From: Aristolochia californica
Taxonomy: Eukaryota > Streptophyta > Magnoliopsida > Piperales > Aristolochiaceae
Length of the DNA stretch: 64,000 nt
Direction: 5' to 3'
Assembly: GCA_029961685.1 (NCBI GenBank)
Contig: JARWKL010000016.1
Span: 16,312,157 to 16,376,156, forward strand
Position 1 is the stretch's first letter. Each line of letters begins with the position of its first letter. Below are positions 23,312-33,924 of this stretch, in pieces. The notes below the pieces were generated by a model. That model saw only the letters and a list, made by a program, of their open reading frames with translations, was not told the origin of the DNA and searched no databases. A program made the translations under genes and the position numbers.

Positions 23312-25383
23312 AAGCAAAGATTTGAGATGGAAAAGGAGAAGAAGATGGAGAAGAAAGGGAAGAAAAAGAAGAAGAAAAATAAAAATAAAAAAAAAAAATA
23401 GGAGTTTCTCGTTTTCCCTTATCTTCTTTCCCAATTAATGTTTTTCATTAGATGTTTCACTCTCTTATTGTATGTTTCATATAGAAAAACATATACCATT
23501 GGAAATATATTTGAGTCTAGTTTCCAACTCAAAAAGAATAATTGAAATCAAATTTTTATAGCAAGCGAAGACATCTAAAGCAACAAAAAAGGTTCATGTA
23601 GTCGTAGCAAGCCTCAACTTTCTGAATAGTTTGAGCATCAACATGACTAAGAATTTATATTGAGAGTTATATCTCAAAAGAAATTTATGTGAGTCTAACT
23701 GTTTCTCAATCTGATCTTTCTAGATTGAGATATCCACATTGAAAGAATCAAAAGTCATGTTGGTATCCTGTTGCATGTGAAGATTCGAATTTAAGCCGAA
23801 TTTTTTGCTTCCCTTTTTGAGTTGCTAATATTGGTTAAATTTCCTATTTGTTTTCAAAATCTAGTCAAAATTTTGCCTAACTTGAGTATCTTTCCTTCCT
23901 TAAAAGTTTCTTTTGTTTGATATCATATTACATTAGTTTCCTTAAGATAAGTCTTATCCATTATGAGTTTAGTTTCCTTTTTGACAAAGTCTGAAATTTT
24001 TGAATTAGAAAGTCTTGTTTCCTCATTCTAAATTTTAAATATTAGTGTCCTAAATCTCCCTTATTACAAAATCATCTCTTAATATTTTCTTTGCAAATTG
24101 GTCAAGTTGTGTTAAAATGTAAATGATAGATCATGCTTTATAAAATTTGTTCGGTTATATGCTGAATAATTGATCAAGCCTTTACATGATGGATCAACCA
24201 TGCCTATTGCCAGTATACAAAAATGATTTCTAAGCATGATAGGCCATTTCTAAGGGAATTAAAGCTTCTGAAATATTTGTATGCATCGATAAAAATGTTG
24301 TTAAAAGAAATTGCATATCCTAAAGTTATAATACATGCATATACCTTAGGATTGGAATTTAGCTGGTTTTCCTCTTACAAAGCTAGAGTTCTTTAGATTT
24401 GTTTATTTGTCTTAACTCTTAAGTCTTCAAATAATCAAACTTCAGATATCTCGACATTTCTTTTTGGCACAAGCTCTTAATAATGACTTTGTCGATTCAT
24501 CCTCATAGACCTTGATTTTATGTCTCTTGATGGAAATGCATATAAAATTACTTGAAATACATGAGTGAACCTAGGCAATAATAACAACTGCAACAATGAA
24601 CTAATAATAACAATAATAATACGTGCATTGGAAAATGAAACAATAACACTATGAAAAAATATATTTTTATTAAATCAACAATTAAACTAATAATTTTGGT
24701 AAGACTTAAATGAGATAAGCAAAAGAAGCAGGAGAAAAGGAAACTTAAAGAGAGATTGAGGTTATATTTCAAAAAATAAGATAATATTGTAATAAGAAAA
24801 AACCATAAGTAAAATGTAACATAATAACAAAATAAACTGAAGTTGTAATAATAAAAAAATGCATAAATATGTGAACATAATCAAATATAACATGAAATAA
24901 CTAATAATTAAAAAATAGAAGAAAAATTACTAAAATTAAAATATATGTAGAACATTGGCATGGCTTGTTGAAAAATGTAACATAGTAATAAAAATGCATT
25001 AAAGTTGTAATAAACATGTAAATAACAATAAAATTAAATCAAATAAGATTGGCATCATAATAAATTGCAAATAGGGATTTTGGAATATTTAATATGTGTA
25101 CTGAAAGTGGATAAAAATTGCTTAAAACTAAAGGAAATCAAAACTATAAAACAGAGAATTCAATATGAATACATGCATAAAATACTAAAAAATACTTTAA
25201 GAAGAAGTAAATAGGAAGTAGGTCCTGCAGGAAAAAAACACTTGGTTGAAGAAAGAAGGAAAGAAAAAATAAATTTAAGGGAGAAAATCATATATTTGAA
25301 GACGTTTTAATAAATATCAAAATCGAATTGATCATCTTCTTCCTTTGTCCCATCTGGGTTTTTTAAATCATTTTTCTAAATGA
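23312..25383. other. Intergenic DNA, no recognised gene
   Basis: This AT-rich stretch may be the decayed interior of the LTR element whose primer site lies at 23300. I find no readable gag, pol or host gene. Confidence 0.4.
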
Positions 25384-25710
25384 ATCAAATCGAATTGTAT
25401 AGGGCTCGATGACGGCAACACACCTGAAACCTCCAACGATGGAGTATGGCGTCATGCAGAGAAGGTTGGGTTCGATTCAGGTCGTCTTCCCCATTCTGAC
25501 ATGCACCATGCATGGACGCCAAGGTTCACGTATTACCCCTCTGCCAAATCGCCTCCTAGAGCGGACCAGGGAGTTGTTTGGCTACACCACCTCCTCACGG
25601 CGCAACAAGCCCCAGTTCTTGCCGGGACGGAGCTCCATCCTGCTGACGATGGGTGGGGAGGAGATAGGTGGTACAATTTTGCTTATCGAAGTTGGAGGAT
25701 GCGTATGTGA
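25384..25710 (+). CDS. Unassigned open frame next to the hAT element
   Basis: An open frame of about 109 codons, with an ATG at 25501, runs through DNA clearly richer in GC than its surroundings. Its product includes HHAWTPRFTYYPSAKSPP. I do not recognise it. There is no upstream ATG in this frame within the stretch and no splice evidence. It could be a fragment of a captured gene or chance. The overlapping frame from 25409 is equally open, which argues against real coding. Confidence 0.15.
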   Translation: MKSNCIGLDDGNTPETSNDGVWRHAEKVGFDSGRLPHSDMHHAWTPRFTYYPSAKSPPRADQGVVWLHHLLTAQQAPVLAGTELHPADDGWGGDRWYNFAYRSWRMRM

Positions 25711-26689
25711 TTCTTGGCCGGAGTTTACGGTTACTCACCAGTAGGGGTGGCATTGAGCCAAGCCGAACCCGAATCTACCTTTGTTCGAGCCAAGTTTGAT
25801 TTAAATATTTTGAACTCGAGCTCGAGCTGAGTTTGATTTAGATATTTCGAACTCGAGCTCGAGCCGAGTCCAGCCTCAATCCTAAAATTGTTATCGAACT
25901 CGAGCCCAATAATTGTAACTGAGTTCGAGATTCAACATACATTTAAAACTTTTCAAAAAATATATGTACAGAGTTCGAGCTCCAACATACATTTAAATTT
26001 TTTTAAAAATACATGTCAAATAAATTGTATATAAAATTTTGCATACATTTTACATAAAATTGGGCATATATTTTACATAAAACTAGGCACAACCTCTACT
26101 TAAAATTGGGCATAACCTATGTATATAATACCTGCATAAAATTTGGCATGACCTTTACTTAAAATTAGGCGTAACCTATGTACATAATATCTGCATAAAA
26201 TTGTCAATACACCCCATCAACACTCCATAAAATTGTCTAAACACTCTATACACTGCATAATATTATGAATAAACTCCATACAATAATCAAATACAACAAA
26301 ATTAAATGAAATATCAACATCAATTTACAATCACCCAAATAAAAACTACAAATCCATTATAAATTTATAAAGTATAGCTCTTTCTCTTCATGCTATAAAA
26401 CAATATACTAAGTCCTCACATGAGCAAAATCTCCACCTATGACAAAAACAAAAAAATAAAACTTATTATTGTCAGATAAAAAAATATTCTTCCACTACTA
26501 GTTACTTAATGTAGTTAAAAATATTAAAATTACCATGATGAGAAAAACATGAAAAATCATGTAATTGGTAGAATTATCTCTACAATCTTCTTCTCAGACT
26601 GTAATCATAAAACAAAATTTTAATAAATAAAGCTAAAAAATATACTAAAAAATATCATAATAAATAATTATTCAAAAGAAATTCACCTT

Positions 26690-28630
26690 TTGATTTTTCT
26701 TGAGATTGTGAAGAGCCTGAACCCAATCATTGCCACAAATCAAAGCTTGAATTGTATTTGGTGCCAAGGAAGAACGATATGAGCCTATTACACTACTATT
26801 AGAACTAAAGGTAGACTTTGAAGCTACTATGGATATGGGAATTATAAGGATGTCTACTGCCATCTTAGATAGTACCGGAAATTTTATATGATTCACTTTC
26901 CACTATTCTAAAATATTAAAATCATATCGTGAAGTTTCCTCACAAATATATACACCTTCTTCAAGATAATTTTCCAATTTTGGCCTTGGTAAAATAACTA
27001 CTTCCACTTGTTTTACATAAGTCATTAACTTTGACCAACCTGAACTTAATGAAGAATATGTCCTACAACTTGTGAAAACACCCATAGAGCTAATACTTAA
27101 AGAAATACCTTCATTCCTAATATCCACATTATATAAGGACACATATTCATCATAAATCTCATATAAGGTTCGTCAAACTAAGTTTATATTCATCGTAGTT
27201 TCCTCCTCAAAATATATATCTGGAAAATACATTTCGATCAACCTTAATTTGACCCTTGGACCCAAAACTAAAGCAACAATCATCAACAAATTGCATTCAC
27301 CCCAATAGTTCTTAAATTTCTCTTTCATTCTACTAACCATTGTCCCAATGAAAATATTTTCATTTGTAGAATGAAAATTCAGAACTTCTTTTACCTTATA
27401 TACCTCACTAAGGTACAAATTAGAAATAGGGTAGTCACTCCCAGAAATTATATTAGTACTACATTAAAAACTTCTAGAATCTCAAAACACCATTTCGACC
27501 TTTTCCCATTCATTAAGACTTGGCAAACAATCATAAGTTGGTTCTCTAACTTGAAATCTAGGGAATGTATCTTTGAATTTTAATGCAGAAGACAACATAT
27601 CATAAGTGGAGTTCCAATGAGTTGGACAATCAAAACCAACCTCTTTTCTTCTAGTTCTAGTTGTTGAACAATTTCAGAAAAAGTGTGAAGTCTTGCCTCA
27701 GACAGATTTATGAATTTGACACTCTCACGCACATTCTCAATGATATCCTTAATCTGAACAAGACCATCTTGGACTAATAAGTTTAGAATATGAGCACAAC
27801 AACACACATGAAATAACTTCCCACCACAAACCAATTTTTTTTTCTTGAAAAATTTTCTTTCAAAACTCTCACACAAACATCATTATATGTAGTATATTAT
27901 TAACTGAGATAATAAATACTTTATTTGAAAATTTTCAATCTTTCAAATACTTATAAATAGCATCTGCTATGTCAACACCACGACAAGGAGGAGGAACATG
28001 CACAAAACTCAAGATTCATTTTTGTAGCTTCCAATTGCTGTCAATAAAATGCTCAATAATAACCATGTATTCAATATTTTGATTATGGGACTTCCAAAGA
28101 TTCGTAGTAAGACTAATCTTGTTAATCTCTTTTAAAAAAAATTAATTTCTTTTTCTCTACTCGTACACCTCCATACACTCCTTTTTAGTGGTCTTACGGG
28201 ATATTTTCTCATAATTCACATTTGCCATCTTCATTAAAAAATTAAATCCTTCATCTTCTACTATCATGAATAGATTCTCATGTATAAGAATCCAATGAGC
28301 AATGAGTACTCTCATTTTAGCTTGATCATATTTGTATCCAAAATCTGTAAAAGAAAGTCTAGATGGACTTTGATCAACATTCGCCCCACTGGTTGACAGT
28401 TTATGGTGTTTTGTTTTCTCATTGCCACTTTTCTACCAGGACAACGTTTCAAATGTCGACTCATATGGGTGGTCACTCCACTACTAATAAGACTCAAATT
28501 GGTTTTACAATAAACACATTGAACCTTTTTGTACCATTAAGTAAGACTTTTTTGAATTCCAACCACACATGAGATCATTTTTGTTTTTTTGAAGTATGGG
28601 TAGAGTTACCTTCATCCTCATTTAGGGTAC
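26690..28630 (-). pseudogene. hAT transposase (BED zinc finger, hATC domain), broken
   Basis: At the N-terminal side a BED finger is readable on the minus strand (CVYC near 28500, then HMSRHLKRCPG), preceded by an in-frame TGA after STHTSKKQK. The central part holds HVCCCAHILNLLVQDGL and, further on, MKEKFKNYWGECN. The C-terminal part (26690-26890) resembles the hATC dimerisation region (FPVLSKMAVDILIIPISIVASKS is its start; the conserved A.D.L.IP..S..SE pattern is recognisable). The family resembles plant RICESLEEPER-type proteins. Frames change several times, so it is a pseudogene. Confidence 0.85.
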
Positions 28631-29246
28631 CTTCATCTAGGCTCACTTTTATTACATTAATAGTTCTGGAGGGTAGTGACTTTGGTGGAGTGGAGTCACT
28701 ATCTATGGCCAACTAGAACTAGTGTTAATTATTTATATCAATTGAGGTGGAGGTGTTGACATTCTTACTTTTACAAAAAAAATTATAAATTAAAAACATA
28801 AAGAAAAAAATTAATCCAAATAACAAAGATCCTACACATAATCTAAGATACTTATCAGCAATAAGGAGAATAATGCCTACGGAGATTAATAGTTCTAAGG
28901 GGAACACATGACATTGACTAGAAAAGACAAAACAAGATTATCAAAACTGCTCAAGTAGGAACTTGTATGTACCTCCTTAGGGAGGTTTCTATATTAACTA
29001 TAACTTCAGAACACAATATCCTAAAATAAAATTACTCAAATACCCCTAACCTTTAACATTATTATATCTCTAAAAAAAATCCTATCAGGTGGTCATTATA
29101 TGCAATTACTAATTGCAGAGTTTATCCATTATGGAGAAGTGTCTGGAATTTAATATCTTGCATTTGTGTTTGAAACTTCATATTCCACTTGATTCTGCTA
29201 TAAAAATGTTTTGCATATTAGTGACTCACATAATAATTATTTGGAC

Positions 29247-29250
<4 letters not shown>

Positions 29251-29308
<58 letters not shown>
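29251..29308. repeat. (CT)n microsatellite
   Basis: About 29 CT units lie inside the hAT element; they create artificial Ser/Leu and Arg/Glu open frames. Confidence 0.97.
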
Positions 29309-29319
<11 letters not shown>

Positions 29320-29675
29320 GAGTTTGTTTCTTTTGACCGGTCGTGATTTACCACCTGGTTTTTTCTTTGAAACCTTTGTACAAGGTCTTATTGTTTGGAG
29401 TTTGAGATTCAAAGAAATATAGTGTTGCTATTTGCTTTTTTTGGATTCACAATGAGATTGTATCTTAGGCACAAGAGGTCTTTTCTTTTGTTGAAATACT
29501 ATGCTAGATGATCAGTGGAGGGCTTACCATTTTCTGTTATTTCTGGATGATTTATTTTTCAATGAATGTTTTTACCTTTGAGTGAGTAAGTCTGGGGTAT
29601 TTTAGTTCATTGTAGTTACTATCTTCTAATAGTGAATTAGGGAAAGAGATCTAATTATGCTCGATCCACCTTTCT

Positions 29676-29731
<56 letters not shown>

Positions 29732-31020
29732 TTCTCCTTTGCCTCTTCTTTCTTCTCAATCTCACTTTTTCTCTTAGTCTTCTCTTCTCAGAAAGAGTAA
29801 TAGGATTTCATGCGGTTAATGTAGAAAGTTCATGGGTTTGATACTGACTTTAAAAAGTTTCCGAGAAAGTAGAGTCCAAAGTATAGGTCAATGAACACCC
29901 TTATTTGCCAAATATTTGGCTTCATGTTGGTCTCTCACTTGGATTGACAGTGACTGAGAGAGTTATTTCTACTAAGAAAATAAAAGATATATGATATATC
30001 TAATCTTACCATGAGATGACTCAACATCCAGAAAATAAAAGGGAGAGTTTTAATTGAAGTAAAGAATAAAACAGACACGAGGAATAAAAGAAAAATTCGG
30101 ATAGAAGGGAGAGTTTCTTACCAAAGTCTTGATGGATCTTAGCTTCAAACAATACGATTCGAGACAGAGCTCTCCAAACCTTTTAATTTGCTGGGAAAAG
30201 ATCGAATGAAACACGTTCAGTGCCGAATCTAAGGAGTGAGAGAGAGGTGGTGAGTTAAAACATTAATACAAAACACTTAAAATGGAAAACACAACAAAAC
30301 GGTAGCTAAAAACATAAAAATCAACAGTAGGGGAGAGGCTAAGAAGCGAGAGTCATTATCTTTGAGAAATGAGTAGGAAGGAGTTCCTAAAATAGCATCA
30401 ACAAGAGGCATTCATCCGATCGAAGATAAATAATGGAATACAGAAGATAAAAAAAAAAAAAAAAAAAATCAAGTGTTAGGTCGACGACCAAAAAAAATAC
30501 AAGATTAAGATAAAACAACTTAATTCTTTCGGTCTGTTGGAGAGGAAAAACTTTTGATGAAGATATCGAAGACAAAAAAGATCAGAGAGGAAGAAATTGC
30601 AGATGCAGATATCAAGGAGGAAATAATCTGCGATTGAGATAGAGAGTGAATAATCGAAGAGGGAGAATGAGGAATAAGAAGACCAAAACAACCCCATTTT
30701 CGATGAATTGCCGCTTGACGAACAACATTTCTAATCCCTAATCCCTTATTCCAAAGAGAACGAAAGAGTGTTGCTGCCGGTGCTAGAGATGAAATGGAAG
30801 AGAGGAATGTGGATGAAAGCTCCTCTAGCCCTACTCCCGCGGTGTTCTTCTCTCGAGTCCCGAGTCCCCGACTCCCCCTAATGATCGAATCTTGGGCCAC
30901 TCGTTAAGTTAACGAGCCAGTTTGTGAGCTTTCGAACCGAACCATGGTTCAATCAAACTCGGTTCATTAACTTAAACGAGCCTTACAATCGAACCAAGCC
31001 GATGCCACCCCTACACCAGA

Positions 31021-31354
31021 ATTGGTGGAAGGCTAACGGGGGCGGCGCTAGAGACTGGCAGGGTTTAGACTATCATCTGAGCCAAAGCCAACACCAAAAA
31101 TTCCTGAAACCGGATGTTGCGCTATATATATCTATTAGATTTGATTTTGGTAAAGGAAGAGAGGCGAAGAGTAGATACGACAATAACTGTCGTTTAGAAT
31201 TTTAAACCGGGGAAACGTTTCGAAAATTCTAAACGCCCACCATGGAAAACCCTACCAGAATTAGAAAAATGAAAACCAGGAAAAAGAAAAAAAAACAGAG
31301 AATTGCAGTTTCATTGCAATAACAAGTATGTATTCGTCTTCTTCGTATATTTTC
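31021..31354. other. 3' flank of the GPPS small-subunit gene
   Basis: This short interval between the hAT element and the GPPS small-subunit stop codon probably contains that gene's 3' untranslated region. No other feature is recognised. Confidence 0.45.
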
Positions 31355-32239
31355 TCAATCTTCTGATACATCCAAAATATTAGATATAAAAGCCCTTTTC
31401 CCCGACTCAAATCCTTCTAATTCTTTCTGTGCTGACGACCTGAAACTTCTTACTGCTTCTACTCGTCCATTCATCTCATCTCTCCCGCTCCCCAACAACA
31501 TCCCATAAATCATTCCCACGTAAAATCCAAACCTTCTCAATTTCTGCGTAACACCCTCGTCGGCCCCTCCAATAATGGCTCCGCAGGCGGCCGCACACGA
31601 GTAAAGCTCGCCTTCTTTCTTCTCACACACTTCCCTGACCCCACCTTCCCCCCTTGCCCACCTCGCATGCATGTATTGACCCTGGAGGTACCCCTGTGCA
31701 CCCATTGACCGCGCCATCTCCACCATGACCCTCGTCGCTCGAACCGGCTCCCCGCCGACGGATCGGGCCACCAACTCGTAGCCAAACGGGTAAATAGCGT
31801 CGCCGGAGAGGAGCTCGATGTTGGGTGGATGGGCGGCTGGTGTCGGCCTCTCCACGAGGTGGGGGAGGTACTCGTGCGCCCGGGAAGCCGCGTACATGAC
31901 ATGCAAGGCCGATGCGACGGCCACTGCGTGGTCGCGTTGGCCGCCGCCGCCGACGAGATCGCTTGCGGCGACACAGAGAGCGGGGGCCATCGTTCGCGGA
32001 GCGGAGAGGACCAAGTCGTGGATGGATTGGTGGACAATGAGAGGTTCCCGTACCGGGAAGGAGCGCTCCAGGTAGGCCTCGACGTCGGCGTTAATGGCTG
32101 ACCAGTACGCTTGTTTCTCGGACGTTGTGGAGACGACGCCGCTAACCGCTTTGCAAGATGAGGAAAGCTGACGCGGGATGCATCTGGGCAGCGGCGGGAG
32201 GGTGGAGTTGCAGACAACGTGGAGGGAAGTGGCAGCCAT
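31355..32239 (-). CDS. GPPS-SSU: Heterodimeric geranyl diphosphate synthase small subunit (type I), plastid
   Basis: This is an intronless gene for a 294-residue protein of the trans-prenyltransferase fold. The N-terminus (about 1-40) is a Ser-rich plastid transit peptide, and the region VREPLIVHQSIHDLVLSAPR matches type-I small subunits (GPPS.SSU). Such subunits have no activity alone; they bind a GGPP synthase large subunit and shift its product to geranyl diphosphate for monoterpenes. Both Asp-rich catalytic motifs are gone: EYLPHLVERP (123-132) stands where DDxxxxD would be, and MIYGMLLGS near 243-251 replaces the second. Of the two CxxxC contact motifs, the second is intact (CAAAC, 215-219) and the first reads CVAAS (89-93). 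MAATSLHVV is the first ATG; the frame is open upstream to a GTG at 32356. The transcript would run away from SS3. Confidence 0.92.
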   Translation of the reverse strand: MAATSLHVVCNSTLPPLPRCIPRQLSSSCKAVSGVVSTTSEKQAYWSAINADVEAYLERSFPVREPLIVHQSIHDLVLSAPRTMAPALCVAASDLVGGGGQRDHAVAVASALHVMYAASRAHEYLPHLVERPTPAAHPPNIELLSGDAIYPFGYELVARSVGGEPVRATRVMVEMARSMGAQGYLQGQYMHARWARGEGGVREVCEKKEGELYSCAAACGAIIGGADEGVTQKLRRFGFYVGMIYGMLLGSGRDEMNGRVEAVRSFRSSAQKELEGFESGKRAFISNILDVSED

Positions 32240-32280
32240 TGAGGAGGTAAAAAACTTAATTCTAGAGAGAAGCGCAAAAA

Positions 32281-32290
32281 TATATATATA
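32281..32290 (-). promoter_or_regulatory. Candidate TATA box of the GPPS small-subunit gene
   Basis: TATATATATA lies 42 bp upstream of the ATG on the minus strand. If used, the 5' leader would be very short, about 10-20 nt. Confidence 0.4.
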
Positions 32291-32353
32291 GCAGAGTAGA
32301 GGAAATATATGGTTGGTAAAATTGAGAAGAGTGTCCGCGGTCGGCGGACCCAA

Positions 32354-32359
32354 CACGTG
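32354..32359. promoter_or_regulatory. G-box (CACGTG)
   Basis: The palindrome CACGTG lies 115 bp upstream of the GPPS small-subunit ATG, in the context ACACGTGC. G-boxes bind bHLH and bZIP factors such as PIF, MYC and HY5 types, which control light- and jasmonate-responsive isoprenoid genes. The role here is inferred from position only. Confidence 0.45.
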
Positions 32360-32703
32360 CTCGTGTTACCTAAAGGTGAGCCCACAAGTTGGTGGAACCA
32401 TCCGTGTTTAATGTGTGGGACTGGGCCTGGGCTCTCTGAAACTCGTGAAGCACGAACAAAATAAAAAAAACATTATATTTTATTTTTTATTGTTTTATTG
32501 TGAGAATGATAATTCTTCATTAATTTTATTTATTGCTGTTGTTGTCGGGCCATAATCAGAGTTAACGTGTACGAAAAGCCCATAAATAGGTACTTTCATA
32601 TCATGTAAGGCCTCTTAGTGTCCTTGTTTTTTTCTAGAAAATGTTGGAAAGGTAAAAACTGATTTTCAAAAGATATTCGTGCCTATTCAGTTTTCTATAT
32701 TTA

Positions 32704-33545
32704 AGGTTATGTTTGGAACACAGAAAGTGGAGAGAAGAAAAGTAAGGGCATGTTCGGAACCCACAGAAAATAAATAATAAAAAAATAGAAGAAAAAGGTA
32801 TTTTCTGTTGTTTGGTAACAGAGAATCATTGAGATAAAAGAAATCACTTGCTCTCTTAGTTAATAAATTTCTACTTACTAAATGATGGAATTTGGGGATA
32901 AAGAAAAAAAAAGAAATCAAAATTTTAAAATTTATTAATTTTATTTTATTTTTCATTTTCCATGTGTATCTAAACAAGAGAAACTATTTTCTCTTTCTCT
33001 TTCTCTTCTCTTCTTTTTCTTTTTTCTCCACTTTCTATATTCCAAACACAGTCTTAGGTTGTATCCAAACAAGAGAATAGAAAAATAAAATCTTGGTTCG
33101 GATGCCAATGAAAAATAAGAAAAAAATGGAAGATAATTATAGTTTCTCTCATTTTGGATACATGCGAAAAATGGAAAAGAAAAGAAAATTAGTAACATGA
33201 TTAAAATTTTCTCTCAAGATTCTATTGCTTTTTTTTTTCCCCCAAATTTCATCATTTTGTGAGAGAAAATTTGTTAACGAAAAGAGAAAATGACTCTCCT
33301 TATTTTCTTCTCTCAATGATTCTCTACTGCCAAACAATAAAAAATAACTTTTCCCATTTTCTTTTCTTTTTTTTGGGTTCCAAACAGAAAAGAAAATGAG
33401 AATTTGACCATTATTATTTTCAAAAAATAGTTAGTAAAAATAAGATAACGATCAAATTCTCCTTTTGACTAATTATTTTTTGCAACAATAATAGGTCAAA
33501 TTTCCATTTTCTTTTCTTTTTCATGGGGTTCCAAACAGACCCCCT
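32704..33545. repeat. Nested MITE-like foldback cluster
   Basis: The segment folds on itself several ways. GTTTGGAACACAGAAAGTGG (about 32709) pairs with the reverse complement of CCACTTTCTATATTCCAAAC near 33029. GGCATGTTCGGAACCC (about 32748) pairs loosely with GGGTTCCAAACAGACCCC (about 33525). TTGTATCCAAACAAGAGA (33057) pairs with CTCTCATTTTGGATACA (33145). None codes for protein. This is typical of stacked miniature inverted-repeat elements; families are unknown. Confidence 0.6.
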
Positions 33546-33924
33546 AAGGAAAATCATAGGACTCACCCTTTTCCCTTCTTCCTCTTCTCTATCCATCTTC
33601 TACCGCCCACAACCGACCCAAAAGGGTAAGCTATAGAACTTGCAAGTACTAGAGCATCCCTGTAAAAAAACCTCATTGTAAAGTCCATTAAACATATTTG
33701 GTTTGAAAAAGCCAACCTCAAGTGACCCCCTTGGAGAGTCTTGTTAGAGATGATAGAAATGGTGTAAAAGAAAAATGTCTAATCTTTATTGAAGATATGG
33801 ATATTGTGTGGCTTATTCGAATAGACAACTTGTGAGGCCTTTAGAGGCTTTAAACAATAAAAAAATGGTATTAACTAAGACTCAACACCTCTCATCTGTA
33901 CAAACACATCTCAAATCTCCTCAT
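33546..33924. other. 3' flank of SS3
   Basis: This interval probably holds the SS3 3' untranslated region. No coding sequence or clear repeat is seen. Confidence 0.45.

Larger units (their letters stand above)
25743..31012 (-). mobile_element. hAT DNA transposon (autonomous-type, inactivated)
   Basis: Inverted ends AGGGGTGGCAT (25743 onward) and ATGCCACCCCT (ending 31012) bound a 5.27-kb element. The eight bases outside, TCACCAGT and ACACCAGA, share CACCAG and fit a decayed 8-bp target duplication. The left end has repeated GAACTCGAGCTCGAG blocks and the right end has CGAACC/ACGAGCC blocks, like the subterminal repeats of plant hAT elements. A broken hAT transposase lies inside on the minus strand. 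Two CT microsatellites also lie inside (29251-29308 and 29679-29713, the second followed by CA). Confidence 0.78.

Noticed and set aside
29113..29412. Ser-Leu repeat and Arg-Glu repeat open frames
   Set aside because: They are translations of the CT microsatellite.
31537..32385. 282-codon open frame overlapping the GPPS small-subunit gene
   Set aside because: It is an out-of-frame shadow: it has Ser/Arg/Pro-rich nonsense composition, while the other frame has clear family motifs.
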